From positions 1 to 37,607 of IMG/VR virus record IMGVR_UViG_3300044712_002688: a stretch of 37,607 bases of DNA; one strand, written 5' to 3'. The notes below the pieces were generated by a model that did no database searches, was not told the DNA's origin, and saw nothing but the letters and a program-made list of their open reading frames with translations. Source of the DNA: a virus. Both the position numbers and the translations under genes were made by a program. Positions 29,814-36,401 of this stretch are shown piece by piece (the stretch's first letter is position 1; every line of letters begins with the position of its first letter).

Positions 29814-30568
29814 TGGCGACTGTTGCCGTCTCCCATCGGAACATCCTGGAGAACTCGGCCGTCACGAGCTACCCCACCGGCGCCGCCGCGGGGAAGCCCT
29901 TGCTTCGGGCGTATGACCGGAGCATGACGCTGCCCTTCACCGGGCCGAGCGCGGACCTCACCCCATGGATCAAGGTCGACCAGGGCGCGACCACGCAGTA
30001 TGGCGTGAAGAACGTCTTCCTGCGAGCCTACTGGCCGGCCATCCCGACCAAGGTCGACATCGACACGTCCGCCAACGGGACCGACTGGACGAACCGTCTC
30101 ACCTGGACCCCGGCTGCTACGGGTTACGAGTCGGTCACCGCCGCCCTGGTGGCCGAGGTGACGGCACGGCACTGGCGGCTCATGCCGACCTTCGCCACGC
30201 CGCAGGTGCTCACCTGCCACGAGCTCTTCCTCGCGCCCGAATACGAATTCGAGGTTCCCCCCAGCCGGCCAAGCGGCGACCTGGAGAACGTCAACTCGGC
30301 CGTCCACATCAGAACGGTGGGCGGCGCTGACGTGTTCTATGAGACGGGGCCCCCGCGGCGCCAGCGGGTCTATTCGCTGCGCGGCATACCCGCAACCATG
30401 AAGACCGCTCTCGAGGAGCTCAACGCCTCCTGGCGCGGAAGCAAGCCTTTCTGGCTGCGGGACCACGCCGGGGCCTGGATCTACGTGAGGCTGCGCGGTC
30501 CCCTGTCCATCAGCGAGATCTACCACGACACCTACGACGCGGACCTCGACCTGGAAGAGGTGTTCTGA
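29813..30568 (+). CDS. Distal tail-like minor tail protein
   Basis: This 251-residue beta-rich protein directly follows the tape measure gene, the place of the distal tail protein. The N-terminal ~140 residues resemble a discoidin-like beta-sandwich (LTPWIKVDQGATTQYGVKNVFLRAYW ... ARHWRLMPTF), and the rest (RRQRVYSLRGIPATMKTALEEL, PFWLRDHAGAWIYVRLRG) resembles tail-tip proteins that contact the baseplate hub. Start and stop overlap neighbouring genes by one base each, a chain of coupled tail genes. Confidence 0.65.
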   Translation: MATVAVSHRNILENSAVTSYPTGAAAGKPLLRAYDRSMTLPFTGPSADLTPWIKVDQGATTQYGVKNVFLRAYWPAIPTKVDIDTSANGTDWTNRLTWTPAATGYESVTAALVAEVTARHWRLMPTFATPQVLTCHELFLAPEYEFEVPPSRPSGDLENVNSAVHIRTVGGADVFYETGPPRRQRVYSLRGIPATMKTALEELNASWRGSKPFWLRDHAGAWIYVRLRGPLSISEIYHDTYDADLDLEEVF

Positions 30569-32535
30569 TGTCGCTCCCCGCCGCGCTCGACGGGGGCCGG
30601 GGCCGCATCGTCAAGCGGGTGGACCTGACCTTCGTCGACCCGGCCGCGAGCTCGATCTACTTCATCCACGACCCAACCAACGGGGCGGCGGTGGATTTCG
30701 AGCGCTCGGGCTGGGGACAGTACCGGATCCTGTCCATGACCTCTGGCGTCGAGTTCTCGTGCTCGTTCTTCAACAGCGAGATCGACGCGAGCGACTTCGA
30801 GCTGACCGTCGAGAACCCCTTCGCCGACGACGCCGGGCAGCGCCTGTTCGATTGGGGCGCCCAGTACGGCTGGGGGGGGGCATACCTCTCGCTCCGCTAC
30901 TACGTCCAGGCTCCCGATGGCACGTGGTCTCAGCAGTGCCACCTGCAGGACTTCCGGGTCGACGAGGTGGTCGACGTCACCGCCGCGTCGTTCACGATCC
31001 GGTGCCTGCCGCACCACGCTTACCGGGCCGCTAGCTACACGGCCCGCCGGCTGGACATCGACAACTGCTTCGACGAGGTAGACCGCGGGCGGGTGGTCCC
31101 GGCGGTCTATGCCAGCGTCATCGACCTGGAGGTGTTGCGGAAGAGCGTCCGCAAGGAGCGCATCCTCGACATGGTCGGCAACTCGTCCAGCGTCGTGCAC
31201 GTTGCCCACAACGTCACCGAGTGGAAGACCCTGACGCTCAATTCCGTCGAGGGGCTGGCGGCGACCGGCTACATCGTGCTCCGGGTCGAGTACCACGGGG
31301 CGGGAGATGCGTACCTCGGGACCGGGGACGCGGTGTATAGCTACGGCAACCTCAACGCGGCGAACCGGACGATTGAGCTGACGGCCTTCAACTACGACTG
31401 GCCAAGCACCCCGTCAGGCACGGCGCACCGGGCGGCATACGAGCAGACCCCGGTGTACCTGATCGAGAGCAGCAACTCGGCACTGGCGGCCGTGGTCGTC
31501 GCCGATCGACCTGTCACCAGCCCGCTGCCCCGCCTGGTCAATGCCGAGGACGACGTCATCCCCGCGGCGGAGATGTCGGTCAACACGGCGCACGCGCTGG
31601 GCACGGCCATCGGGGGGTTGAAGCGCTGGGACAAGTACAACACCGTCCTCCTTGACGGGTGGAAGGCACGGACCAGCGGGACCGTCTCGGACAACGCGGT
31701 GTACGGAACCGTGGGCACCCCCATCGTGCGGCCGGACAGGGTCATCAAGCACATCCTCTGCGACCGGCTCGGCTACGCGTTCTCCGGAGACGCCGACAGC
31801 ATCGACGATACCACGTTCGACGCCTCCGGCACCTCGTACGACACCGAGGGGACGTTCTCTCCGGTGCTCCGCCTGGCGATCCGGGAGGACTGCGACCTTA
31901 TGCAGCTCTGCCAGGAAATCGCCTGGGCATGGTCCTCGTGGCTCTACTGGGAGCCCGGGGGAGAGGGAGCGATCACGGGCAAGTGGAAGCTGGTCAAGCG
32001 CCAGGTGAGCCGGCCGGCGGCGGCTGACGGGGTGATCTACGCCAGCCTGCTGAGCGAGCCGCCCGTGTTCAACAAGTCCGCCTCGGCCGACGAGGTGAAC
32101 GACGTCACCGTCCTGTTCGGGCACCAGTGGGACGCCTTCACCGAGCAAAATGCCCGGGTCTGGAGGTCGGCTGCCGCTGGGACGTACGGCGGGAGCGTCC
32201 GGCGCAAATCACTCACCGTCACGGCCGGGACTCGCGCCCCCCGGCACCTGGACTTCGACGTCAAGAGCCTCCCCTACCACGAGGCGCACGCCGTGGCGCT
32301 GGCCCGGGCGATCCTCTACCGGCGGCACCGGTCGACCCGCCTGGCCACAGTGCGCGGCTGGTGGAACCTGATCGCCTGCACCCCGGGAACGACCTGGTCC
32401 CTGTCCGGCAGCGCGTGCGACGACTTGTACTTCGTCGAGCGGCAACTGATCGACCTCGACGCTGGCACCGTGGAGCTTTCCCTGCGGCAGTGGCCGCTCA
32501 TGTACCCCAACGACACCGACGTTCCAACGAGCTAG
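30568..32535 (+). CDS. Tail hub/baseplate protein
   Basis: A 655-residue protein with strand-rich segments and a central part carrying RVDEVVDVTAASFTIRCLP, followed by PDRVIKHILCDRLGYAF and CDLMQLCQEIAWAWSSWLYWEP, patterns seen in siphovirus tail-hub (gp27-like) proteins that cap the tail and hold fibres. Its length and position as the last tail gene before the lysis genes support a hub or tail-tip role; receptor binding cannot be read from the sequence. It follows the distal tail-like gene with a one-base overlap. Confidence 0.65.
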   Translation: MSLPAALDGGRGRIVKRVDLTFVDPAASSIYFIHDPTNGAAVDFERSGWGQYRILSMTSGVEFSCSFFNSEIDASDFELTVENPFADDAGQRLFDWGAQYGWGGAYLSLRYYVQAPDGTWSQQCHLQDFRVDEVVDVTAASFTIRCLPHHAYRAASYTARRLDIDNCFDEVDRGRVVPAVYASVIDLEVLRKSVRKERILDMVGNSSSVVHVAHNVTEWKTLTLNSVEGLAATGYIVLRVEYHGAGDAYLGTGDAVYSYGNLNAANRTIELTAFNYDWPSTPSGTAHRAAYEQTPVYLIESSNSALAAVVVADRPVTSPLPRLVNAEDDVIPAAEMSVNTAHALGTAIGGLKRWDKYNTVLLDGWKARTSGTVSDNAVYGTVGTPIVRPDRVIKHILCDRLGYAFSGDADSIDDTTFDASGTSYDTEGTFSPVLRLAIREDCDLMQLCQEIAWAWSSWLYWEPGGEGAITGKWKLVKRQVSRPAAADGVIYASLLSEPPVFNKSASADEVNDVTVLFGHQWDAFTEQNARVWRSAAAGTYGGSVRRKSLTVTAGTRAPRHLDFDVKSLPYHEAHAVALARAILYRRHRSTRLATVRGWWNLIACTPGTTWSLSGSACDDLYFVERQLIDLDAGTVELSLRQWPLMYPNDTDVPTS

Positions 32536-32543
32536 GAGACCGC

Positions 32544-32858
32544 ATGGACGGGGACGAGAAGAGACACATTGCAGACGCGGCCTTTTTCCGTGGCCAGGTG
32601 ATGGGGAAGTTGGAGAGCATCGAGAAACGGCTTGACGGCCTGACCGAGCGGCTCGAGTCCGGGCCGGCCGACTGCCTGGCGCGACGGCGGGAGTGCTACC
32701 GAGACCACATCGAGCCGATGCAGAAGGCGGTTCAGGATCTCCGGGACGAGGTGACGCGGTTGGTCACCAAGGTGAGCATCTGGGCGGGGATCCTGGGGAC
32801 CGTCTCCGGTGTAGCCGCGAGCGTCGTCGTTGCCGTCATCACGAGGCACCTCCCGTGA
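32544..32858 (+). CDS. Holin-like or XhlA-type membrane protein
   Basis: A 104-residue protein with a charged N-terminal coiled coil (about 20-75, with MGKLESIEKRLDGLTERLE and QDLRDEVTRLVTK) and a C-terminal transmembrane helix at about 79-100 (IWAGILGTVSGVAASVVVAVIT). This architecture resembles XhlA-type lysis membrane proteins encoded beside endolysins. Role: host membrane damage or endolysin release, inferred. It overlaps the M15-like endolysin gene start by four bases. Confidence 0.7.
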   Translation: MDGDEKRHIADAAFFRGQVMGKLESIEKRLDGLTERLESGPADCLARRRECYRDHIEPMQKAVQDLRDEVTRLVTKVSIWAGILGTVSGVAASVVVAVITRHLP

Positions 32859-33244
32859 TCACCTTCAAGGAATCACGGGACGCCACCCTCTGGGATCGGA
32901 TCGACCGCCGGGTGGTGGAGATCGCCCAGCAGCTGCACGACCAGGTGATCGAGCGGAAACTGGGGAAGGGCATCACCGTCACCTCAACGATCCGCAACAG
33001 CGGCGTGCACGCGGCCAAGAGAGCCGCTGACGTGCGGACCTGGAACCTGGCGCTGGACACCGAGGGGAAGGCGATGCTTTCCCTGGAGGTCAACGCCTGG
33101 GCGCAGGAGCGCTTCGGCTTCTGGACTCGCAGCTACTGCATCTTCGAGTGGCCGGAGAACCCGACTCCGGAGCTGCGCAACACCGAGCACTTCCACATCC
33201 AGGTCCCGGCCTGGGGATGCCAATTTCCGGAGGTCGACTCATGA
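32855..33244 (+). CDS. M15-family D-Ala-D-Ala peptidase-like endolysin
   Basis: A 129-residue protein with the signature of zinc peptidases of family M15: His52 in NSGVH and Asp59 in AADVR are seven residues apart as in the S-x-H-x2-G-x-A-x-D pattern, and Glu111-x-x-His114 in NTEHFHIQV completes the metal site. M15 enzymes cut peptidoglycan cross-links, so this is a plausible endolysin despite the small size. The Gly of the family pattern is replaced by Lys55. The start is GTG overlapping the holin-like stop. Confidence 0.75.
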   Translation: MITFKESRDATLWDRIDRRVVEIAQQLHDQVIERKLGKGITVTSTIRNSGVHAAKRAADVRTWNLALDTEGKAMLSLEVNAWAQERFGFWTRSYCIFEWPENPTPELRNTEHFHIQVPAWGCQFPEVDS

Positions 33245-33354
33245 GCAAGGTCGAGGTATGCGGAACGTGCGGGGGCTCAGGCGACGACCCGGCCCGGCCG
33301 GCCGACCCATGCCCCGAGTGCGACGGTCAGGGCGTCGTGGAGGGGCGACCATGA
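33241..33354 (+). CDS. 37-residue DnaJ-type zinc-finger peptide
   Basis: A tiny protein with two CxxCxGxG-like repeats, CGTCGGSG and CPECDGQG, separated by a Pro/Ala linker: the pattern of half a DnaJ-type cysteine-rich zinc domain. It overlaps both neighbours by four bases (ATGA) and so belongs to the translated chain. Its role in the lysis region is unknown; a small folding or redox helper is only a guess. Confidence 0.55.
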   Translation: MSKVEVCGTCGGSGDDPARPADPCPECDGQGVVEGRP

Positions 33355-33572
33355 TCGATCCCGAAAACAGCGTGCCGATGGAGTTCGTCCTGAGCGCCAA
33401 CGACGTGCTCGAGGGGGCCATCAAGGAGGATTTCGAGACAGTGATTGTCTTCGGCTGGAAAGGTGGCGTTCTCTACTCCAGGATGTCCGCCGGCAAGAAC
33501 AGGCTCGAAATCATGGGGGCGCTGGAGGCCGCGAAGATCGACTGGTGGCAAGCCGGAGTGGTGGGGGACTAG
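33351..33572 (+). CDS. Hypothetical 73-residue protein
   Basis: A small acidic alpha/beta protein (TVIVFGWKGGVLYSRMS followed by a helix NRLEIMGALEAAKIDWW). It starts with an ATGA overlap after the zinc peptide gene. Similar short proteins with a VFGWK-like strand are seen at late ends of phage genomes, without a role. The function is not recognised. Confidence 0.5.
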   Translation: MIDPENSVPMEFVLSANDVLEGAIKEDFETVIVFGWKGGVLYSRMSAGKNRLEIMGALEAAKIDWWQAGVVGD

Positions 33573-33575
33573 ACC

Positions 33576-34142
33576 ATGCTCAAGGCCCGCCTCTCCTTCT
33601 TCCTCGACCCCCCCGGCCTGCAGATCAGCGACGTGATCCGCCGGTGGCAGAACTGCCGCGCCACGCACGTCGTGGGCCACTGCTGCCTCGATGACCGGAT
33701 GATCGAGGTCAGCCACCCGCGGGTCCGCCCGGTGACCATGGACTTCTACGCCGGGCGAGCTCGCCTGACCCTGGCCCGGGAGGTCACGGAGGAGCAGGCC
33801 CAGAAGATCGACGAGCGCCTGGTGAGCCTGATCGGGCTCGGCTACGACACCGGCCGGCTGGGCGCCGTCGGGACGTCGGACGTCGCCTCGCCCGACTTGG
33901 CCGAGCACATGCTGCTGGAGAACGAAGGGGAGGCGATCTGCATCGATTCCGCGCTGCCGGCGATGCAGGTCCTCGACGGTCCCAAGGTGGTGCCGCACCC
34001 GATGCTGGCAGACGTCGGCGACGTCCTCTGGGTCTGCCTGCTGTCCAACGGCCTCTGGTGGATCGACTCGTCGTCCGGGCTCGACGTGGTGCGGCGGCAG
34101 ATGGCGGCGTTCGAAGTTCACTGTCAGGACGGGGAGGCGTGA
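33576..34142 (+). CDS. Possible permuted NlpC/P60-like (YiiX-type) protein
   Basis: A 188-residue protein. The N-terminal RATHVVGH (His31) with RMIEVSH (Glu44), and a later AICIDSAL (Cys122), lie in the order His, Glu, Cys found in permuted papain-like NlpC/P60 (YiiX/YebB-type) enzymes. That would make it a thiol peptidase or amidase acting on the cell wall or lipid-like substrates. The evidence is motif order only, and the CSEL hallmark is reduced to CIDS. It could alternatively be an accessory lysis protein. The stop overlaps a tiny downstream frame. Confidence 0.45.
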   Translation: MLKARLSFFLDPPGLQISDVIRRWQNCRATHVVGHCCLDDRMIEVSHPRVRPVTMDFYAGRARLTLAREVTEEQAQKIDERLVSLIGLGYDTGRLGAVGTSDVASPDLAEHMLLENEGEAICIDSALPAMQVLDGPKVVPHPMLADVGDVLWVCLLSNGLWWIDSSSGLDVVRRQMAAFEVHCQDGEA

Positions 34143-34231
34143 TGGGCTACAAGCTGAGCGAGATGGGCGTCGAGAAGGTCAATCACCTGATCGCGTGGAT
34201 CTGGTCGCGGGTCAAGCGGATCTGGTCGTGA
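34142..34231 (+). CDS. 29-residue Trp-rich amphipathic peptide
   Basis: A tiny frame with a good GGGGAGG site and an ATG overlapping the previous stop. The C-terminal half (IAWIWSRVKRIWS) is amphipathic, with three Trp and basic residues, as in membrane-active peptides. It lies in the lysis region. Translation is plausible from its ribosome site; the function is inferred from composition only. Confidence 0.4.
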   Translation: MGYKLSEMGVEKVNHLIAWIWSRVKRIWS

Positions 34232-34308
34232 ACTGGTGGCGGCGCCTCTGGGTGTCGCTGGAACCTGCCCGGAGGCGTGTTGTCGTCGGGCTCAGATGGA
34301 GGTGGTGA
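34228..34308 (+). CDS. 26-residue Trp/Arg-rich cationic peptide
   Basis: A second tiny frame, GTG-started and overlapping the first by four bases. It has five Trp and seven Arg in 26 residues (NWWRRLW near the start, LRWRW at the end), strongly cationic and amphipathic. Composition matches membrane-disrupting peptides. Its own ribosome site is weak, so it would depend on coupling. It may be a coding accident in a GC-rich spacer. Confidence 0.35.
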   Translation: MNWWRRLWVSLEPARRRVVVGLRWRW

Positions 34309-34309
34309 C

Positions 34310-34885
34310 GTGGCGAACTACAACCTGAAGGACGCCGAGACGCTCAAGGGGACCGTGGCCGCCCGGCTGCGGTTTGCGCTCTGGAGCGACGGCAGCATGG
34401 AGTGGCGCGACGAGAACGGGAACGTGACCCAGCGGATCGACCGGAACGGCCTGACCTACGTCCGCAACGGCGAGGACCAGCAGGTGCAGCCTCCCCCGGG
34501 GGTCGTCCCCGAGGCCAGGAAGCTCAGGATGCAGAACGAGCCGAACGGGAACGGCACCTTCCCCGAAGGCGGCTGGAACGGGCAGCCGATCGTCCTGGAC
34601 CCGACAGCGGACCGGACGATCACGCACTGCACCGGTCGCGCCGGAGGGGCTGAGCCGGTCAGGACCGTCTTCCAGATGGGGCCGAACCCGGAAGGCTCGG
34701 ACTCGCAGAGTGGCTGGATCGGGGATCCCGGGGTGTGCCCGACGCACCTGCTGCAGGTGTCCTCGTCGATCGACACGGTGATCGACGTGCAGGGCAAGTT
34801 CATCAACGTCCCCGCCGGGGGGCATGTCGTGGTTCGGCTGACCTACGTGTGGCGTGGGAGCTGGGCCGTGGAGGTGGTCGAATGA
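34310..34885 (+). CDS. Hypothetical late protein
   Basis: A 191-residue protein with a start (AARLRFALWSDGSMEWRDENGNVTQRID) like the short beta-rich segments of phage fibre or neck proteins, then Pro- and Gly-rich loops and a beta-rich end (GKFINVPAGGHVVVRLTYVW). No family is recognised; a structural or accessory virion role is plausible. GTG at 34310 with GGAGG upstream is preferred over an ATG at 34277 that lacks a ribosome site and overlaps the small peptide. Its stop overlaps the holin-like gene. Confidence 0.5.
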   Translation: MANYNLKDAETLKGTVAARLRFALWSDGSMEWRDENGNVTQRIDRNGLTYVRNGEDQQVQPPPGVVPEARKLRMQNEPNGNGTFPEGGWNGQPIVLDPTADRTITHCTGRAGGAEPVRTVFQMGPNPEGSDSQSGWIGDPGVCPTHLLQVSSSIDTVIDVQGKFINVPAGGHVVVRLTYVWRGSWAVEVVE

Positions 34886-35175
34886 ACATCGGACTGGTGG
34901 TGACGCTCTTGGGGACGGCGAGGCCGTTCCTCCCCCTGCTCTGGAAGGTTCCGGGCTGGGTGCGCGAGGCCCAGAAAGCCCACGGGCAGGAGAACGGTCC
35001 CGAGAAGCTGAAGGAGGTCTGCCAGAAGGCGGTCGATTGGGCCGAGCAGTCCTTCGGGGAGATTGATGACTCGCTCGAGGAGGGCATCGTCCAGGTGACC
35101 AGTATGCTGGTCGACGAGGTCCTGGACCTGTTCAAGCGGGAGAAAGAGCCGGCGTTCGTGCCGGCGGCCGGGTGA
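34882..35175 (+). CDS. Putative phage holin (LLH-type-like)
   Basis: This 97-residue protein has one weak hydrophobic segment at the N-terminus (about 2-22) followed by an amphipathic helical part (LKEVCQKAVDWAEQSFGEIDD) and a charged C-terminus. The AVxWAEQxF-like pattern recalls LLH-type phage holins, which place a soluble helical part behind one membrane helix. It follows the late protein with an ATGA overlap. With the XhlA-like gene at 32544 there may be two membrane lysis proteins, but this one is less certain. Confidence 0.5.
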   Translation: MNIGLVVTLLGTARPFLPLLWKVPGWVREAQKAHGQENGPEKLKEVCQKAVDWAEQSFGEIDDSLEEGIVQVTSMLVDEVLDLFKREKEPAFVPAAG

Positions 35176-35201
35176 TCTGAGAAGGCTTCTGGAGAGTTGG
35201 A

Positions 35202-35459
35202 ATGAAGATTCCGAAGCTCGTTGAGGTTACCTGGGTCGACAGTCGGTCGCCTGTGGCTGGTTGGTCCTTCCTCCAGGGTGCCGACTTCCCGTCCGTGTGC
35301 CATTGTCTCTCGGTTGGGTACCTCGTGAAAAGCACTCGGGAAGAAGCGATTCTCGCTCAAAGCCTGGCCGATGCCGGAGGATCTGAAATGCAGGTGAACG
35401 GCCTTATGGCCATACCGAAAAGGTGCGTTGTGGCCATAAGGCCGTTGCCCCAGTCCTAG
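35202..35459 (+). CDS. Conserved small phage protein
   Basis: An 85-residue protein of a type often found near late ends of phages: VEVTWVDSRSPVAGW, then CHCLSVGYLVKSTREEAILAQSLAD, and a closing MAIPKRCVVAIRPL. No function is known. GGAGAG lies upstream of its ATG. Its 3' end carries a perfect 16-bp inverted repeat (35397-35446) within the coding sequence. It converges on the leftward Lys/Ala-rich gene, with a 4-base overlap of the two frames' ends. Confidence 0.65.
   Translation: MKIPKLVEVTWVDSRSPVAGWSFLQGADFPSVCHCLSVGYLVKSTREEAILAQSLADAGGSEMQVNGLMAIPKRCVVAIRPLPQS
35397..35446. repeat. Perfect 16-bp inverted repeat at the end of the rightward operon
   Basis: AACGGCCTTATGGCCA (35397-35412) and TGGCCATAAGGCCGTT (35431-35446) are exact reverse complements with an 18-base loop. 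Both arms lie in the coding sequence of the small protein at 35202-35459, next to the convergence with a leftward gene. A bidirectional transcription barrier or mRNA 3'-end stabiliser is likely; no T-run follows in either direction. Confidence 0.7.
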
Positions 35460-35593
35460 CGCTTCTTCTTATTCGCGGCCTGAGTGAGGGCCGAAGCAGC
35501 AACACTCTTCGCGGCCTTCGACGACTTGGGATTGGCCAGAATCTTGCCGGCCTTCGAAGCGACCTTCGGGGACGTCTTTTCAGACTTCGCCAT
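35456..35593 (-). CDS. Small Lys/Ala-rich conserved protein
   Basis: A 45-residue basic protein of histone-H1-like composition (KTSPKVASKAGKILANPKSSKAAKSVAASA in outline), too short to be found by length cutoffs. Similar short Lys/Ala-rich proteins are widespread in GC-rich bacteria and their mobile elements, with unknown role. The inner ATG at 35593 has an AAGGAGG site at proper distance; an ATG at 35599 is too close to it. A possible leftward promoter (TTGACG at 35664-35669, 17 bases, TAGCCT) lies upstream. Confidence 0.7.
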   Translation of the reverse strand: MAKSEKTSPKVASKAGKILANPKSSKAAKSVAASALTQAANKKKR

Positions 35594-35599
35594 TTTCAT

Positions 35600-35752
35600 G
35601 AACCTCCTTCCTATGTTGATCGACTCAACGCCTGGTCAGGAGGCTACTTTGTGCGGCCCTTCACGTCAAGACGGTGATTGTGGACAAAGCATGCGGGGCC
35701 CGCCCGGCGTTTGCACCGAGGAGAAAAGATGCACTACACCGGGGATGTAGAA
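35600..35752. other. Noncoding gap upstream of the Lys/Ala-rich gene
   Basis: About 150 bases between the Lys/Ala-rich gene and the end of the HEPN gene. It holds the ribosome site of the former, a 5-5-5 inverted repeat (GTTGA, TCGAC, TCAAC at 35615-35629) and a weak promoter candidate TTGACG-N17-TAGCCT on the minus strand (35669 to 35641). No gene or attachment site is apparent. Confidence 0.35.
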
Positions 35753-36343
35753 CTAGTAGGGCGCAGAATTCTCAATGTCGCGAGCAATACTCTCGATCTG
35801 GTCTGCAATCCTGGCGAATCGCCCTTGGCATTTTAGCCAAGAGCCAGCAGTAGCCATCTGTTTCTGCTCGGTAGCCTCTAATGCCGCTTTCCGCGACTGC
35901 GGGCTAGAATGAGCCGCGAAATTCCTCAAGGCCACCAACTGTTCCAACGGGGTCTTGTGTCTCTGCTCTTTCAGGACTTCAACTAGGTAGTGGTCTTTGG
36001 GAACGTACTGCTTTACCCGGCTGATGAGGCCTTCCCGGCCCTTGAAGTCGAAGTAGCTTGGTCCCGTAATGATGTATCGGCAGACTTCGTCTGTAAGGTG
36101 CCTTGGGAAGGCAACACCGAGCTGAGAACTTATGGTCGTAGTGTCATTATTGATGGCGCCTACAAGAACCTCCAAGATCAGATTCTCAAAATCTCGATAC
36201 AGAGCAATGATTGCGCCATCGTAAACTCGTGAACGATGGGCCGCAGAAAGTCTCTGCGACGCCGCGGCCACATAGGCTTTGGTCTCTTCCACGTTGGGCA
36301 GGAACCGTTGAACAGCCTTCTTGATACTCTTCTTCTTCGGCAT
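35753..36343 (-). CDS. HEPN-domain protein (RiboL-PSP-HEPN-like)
   Basis: A 196-residue helical protein with the HEPN hallmark R-N-x3-H: Arg140-Asn141...His145 in VALRNFAAHSS, preceded by the helix FENLILEVLVGAIN. HEPN proteins are often metal-independent RNases of toxin-antitoxin and abortive-infection systems. The basic N-terminus (KKKSIKKA) could contact RNA. No adjacent MNT nucleotidyltransferase is seen. It lies just inside the integrase, a typical site for lysogenic-conversion cargo, and its sequence is less GC-rich than the phage backbone. GGAGG precedes its ATG. Confidence 0.75.
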   Translation of the reverse strand: MPKKKSIKKAVQRFLPNVEETKAYVAAASQRLSAAHRSRVYDGAIIALYRDFENLILEVLVGAINNDTTTISSQLGVAFPRHLTDEVCRYIITGPSYFDFKGREGLISRVKQYVPKDHYLVEVLKEQRHKTPLEQLVALRNFAAHSSPQSRKAALEATEQKQMATAGSWLKCQGRFARIADQIESIARDIENSAPY

Positions 36344-36401
36344 TTTCGCCTCCGTCTCCGAATAGCATCAGAGTCGCGCATTGATGTTCTTGCCAATCGC
36401 C

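Noticed and set aside
35600-36401. Attachment site core near the integrase
   Set aside because: The integrase reads inward from the right edge, so the site should lie beyond 37607; no tRNA end or duplicated core could be identified in the window.
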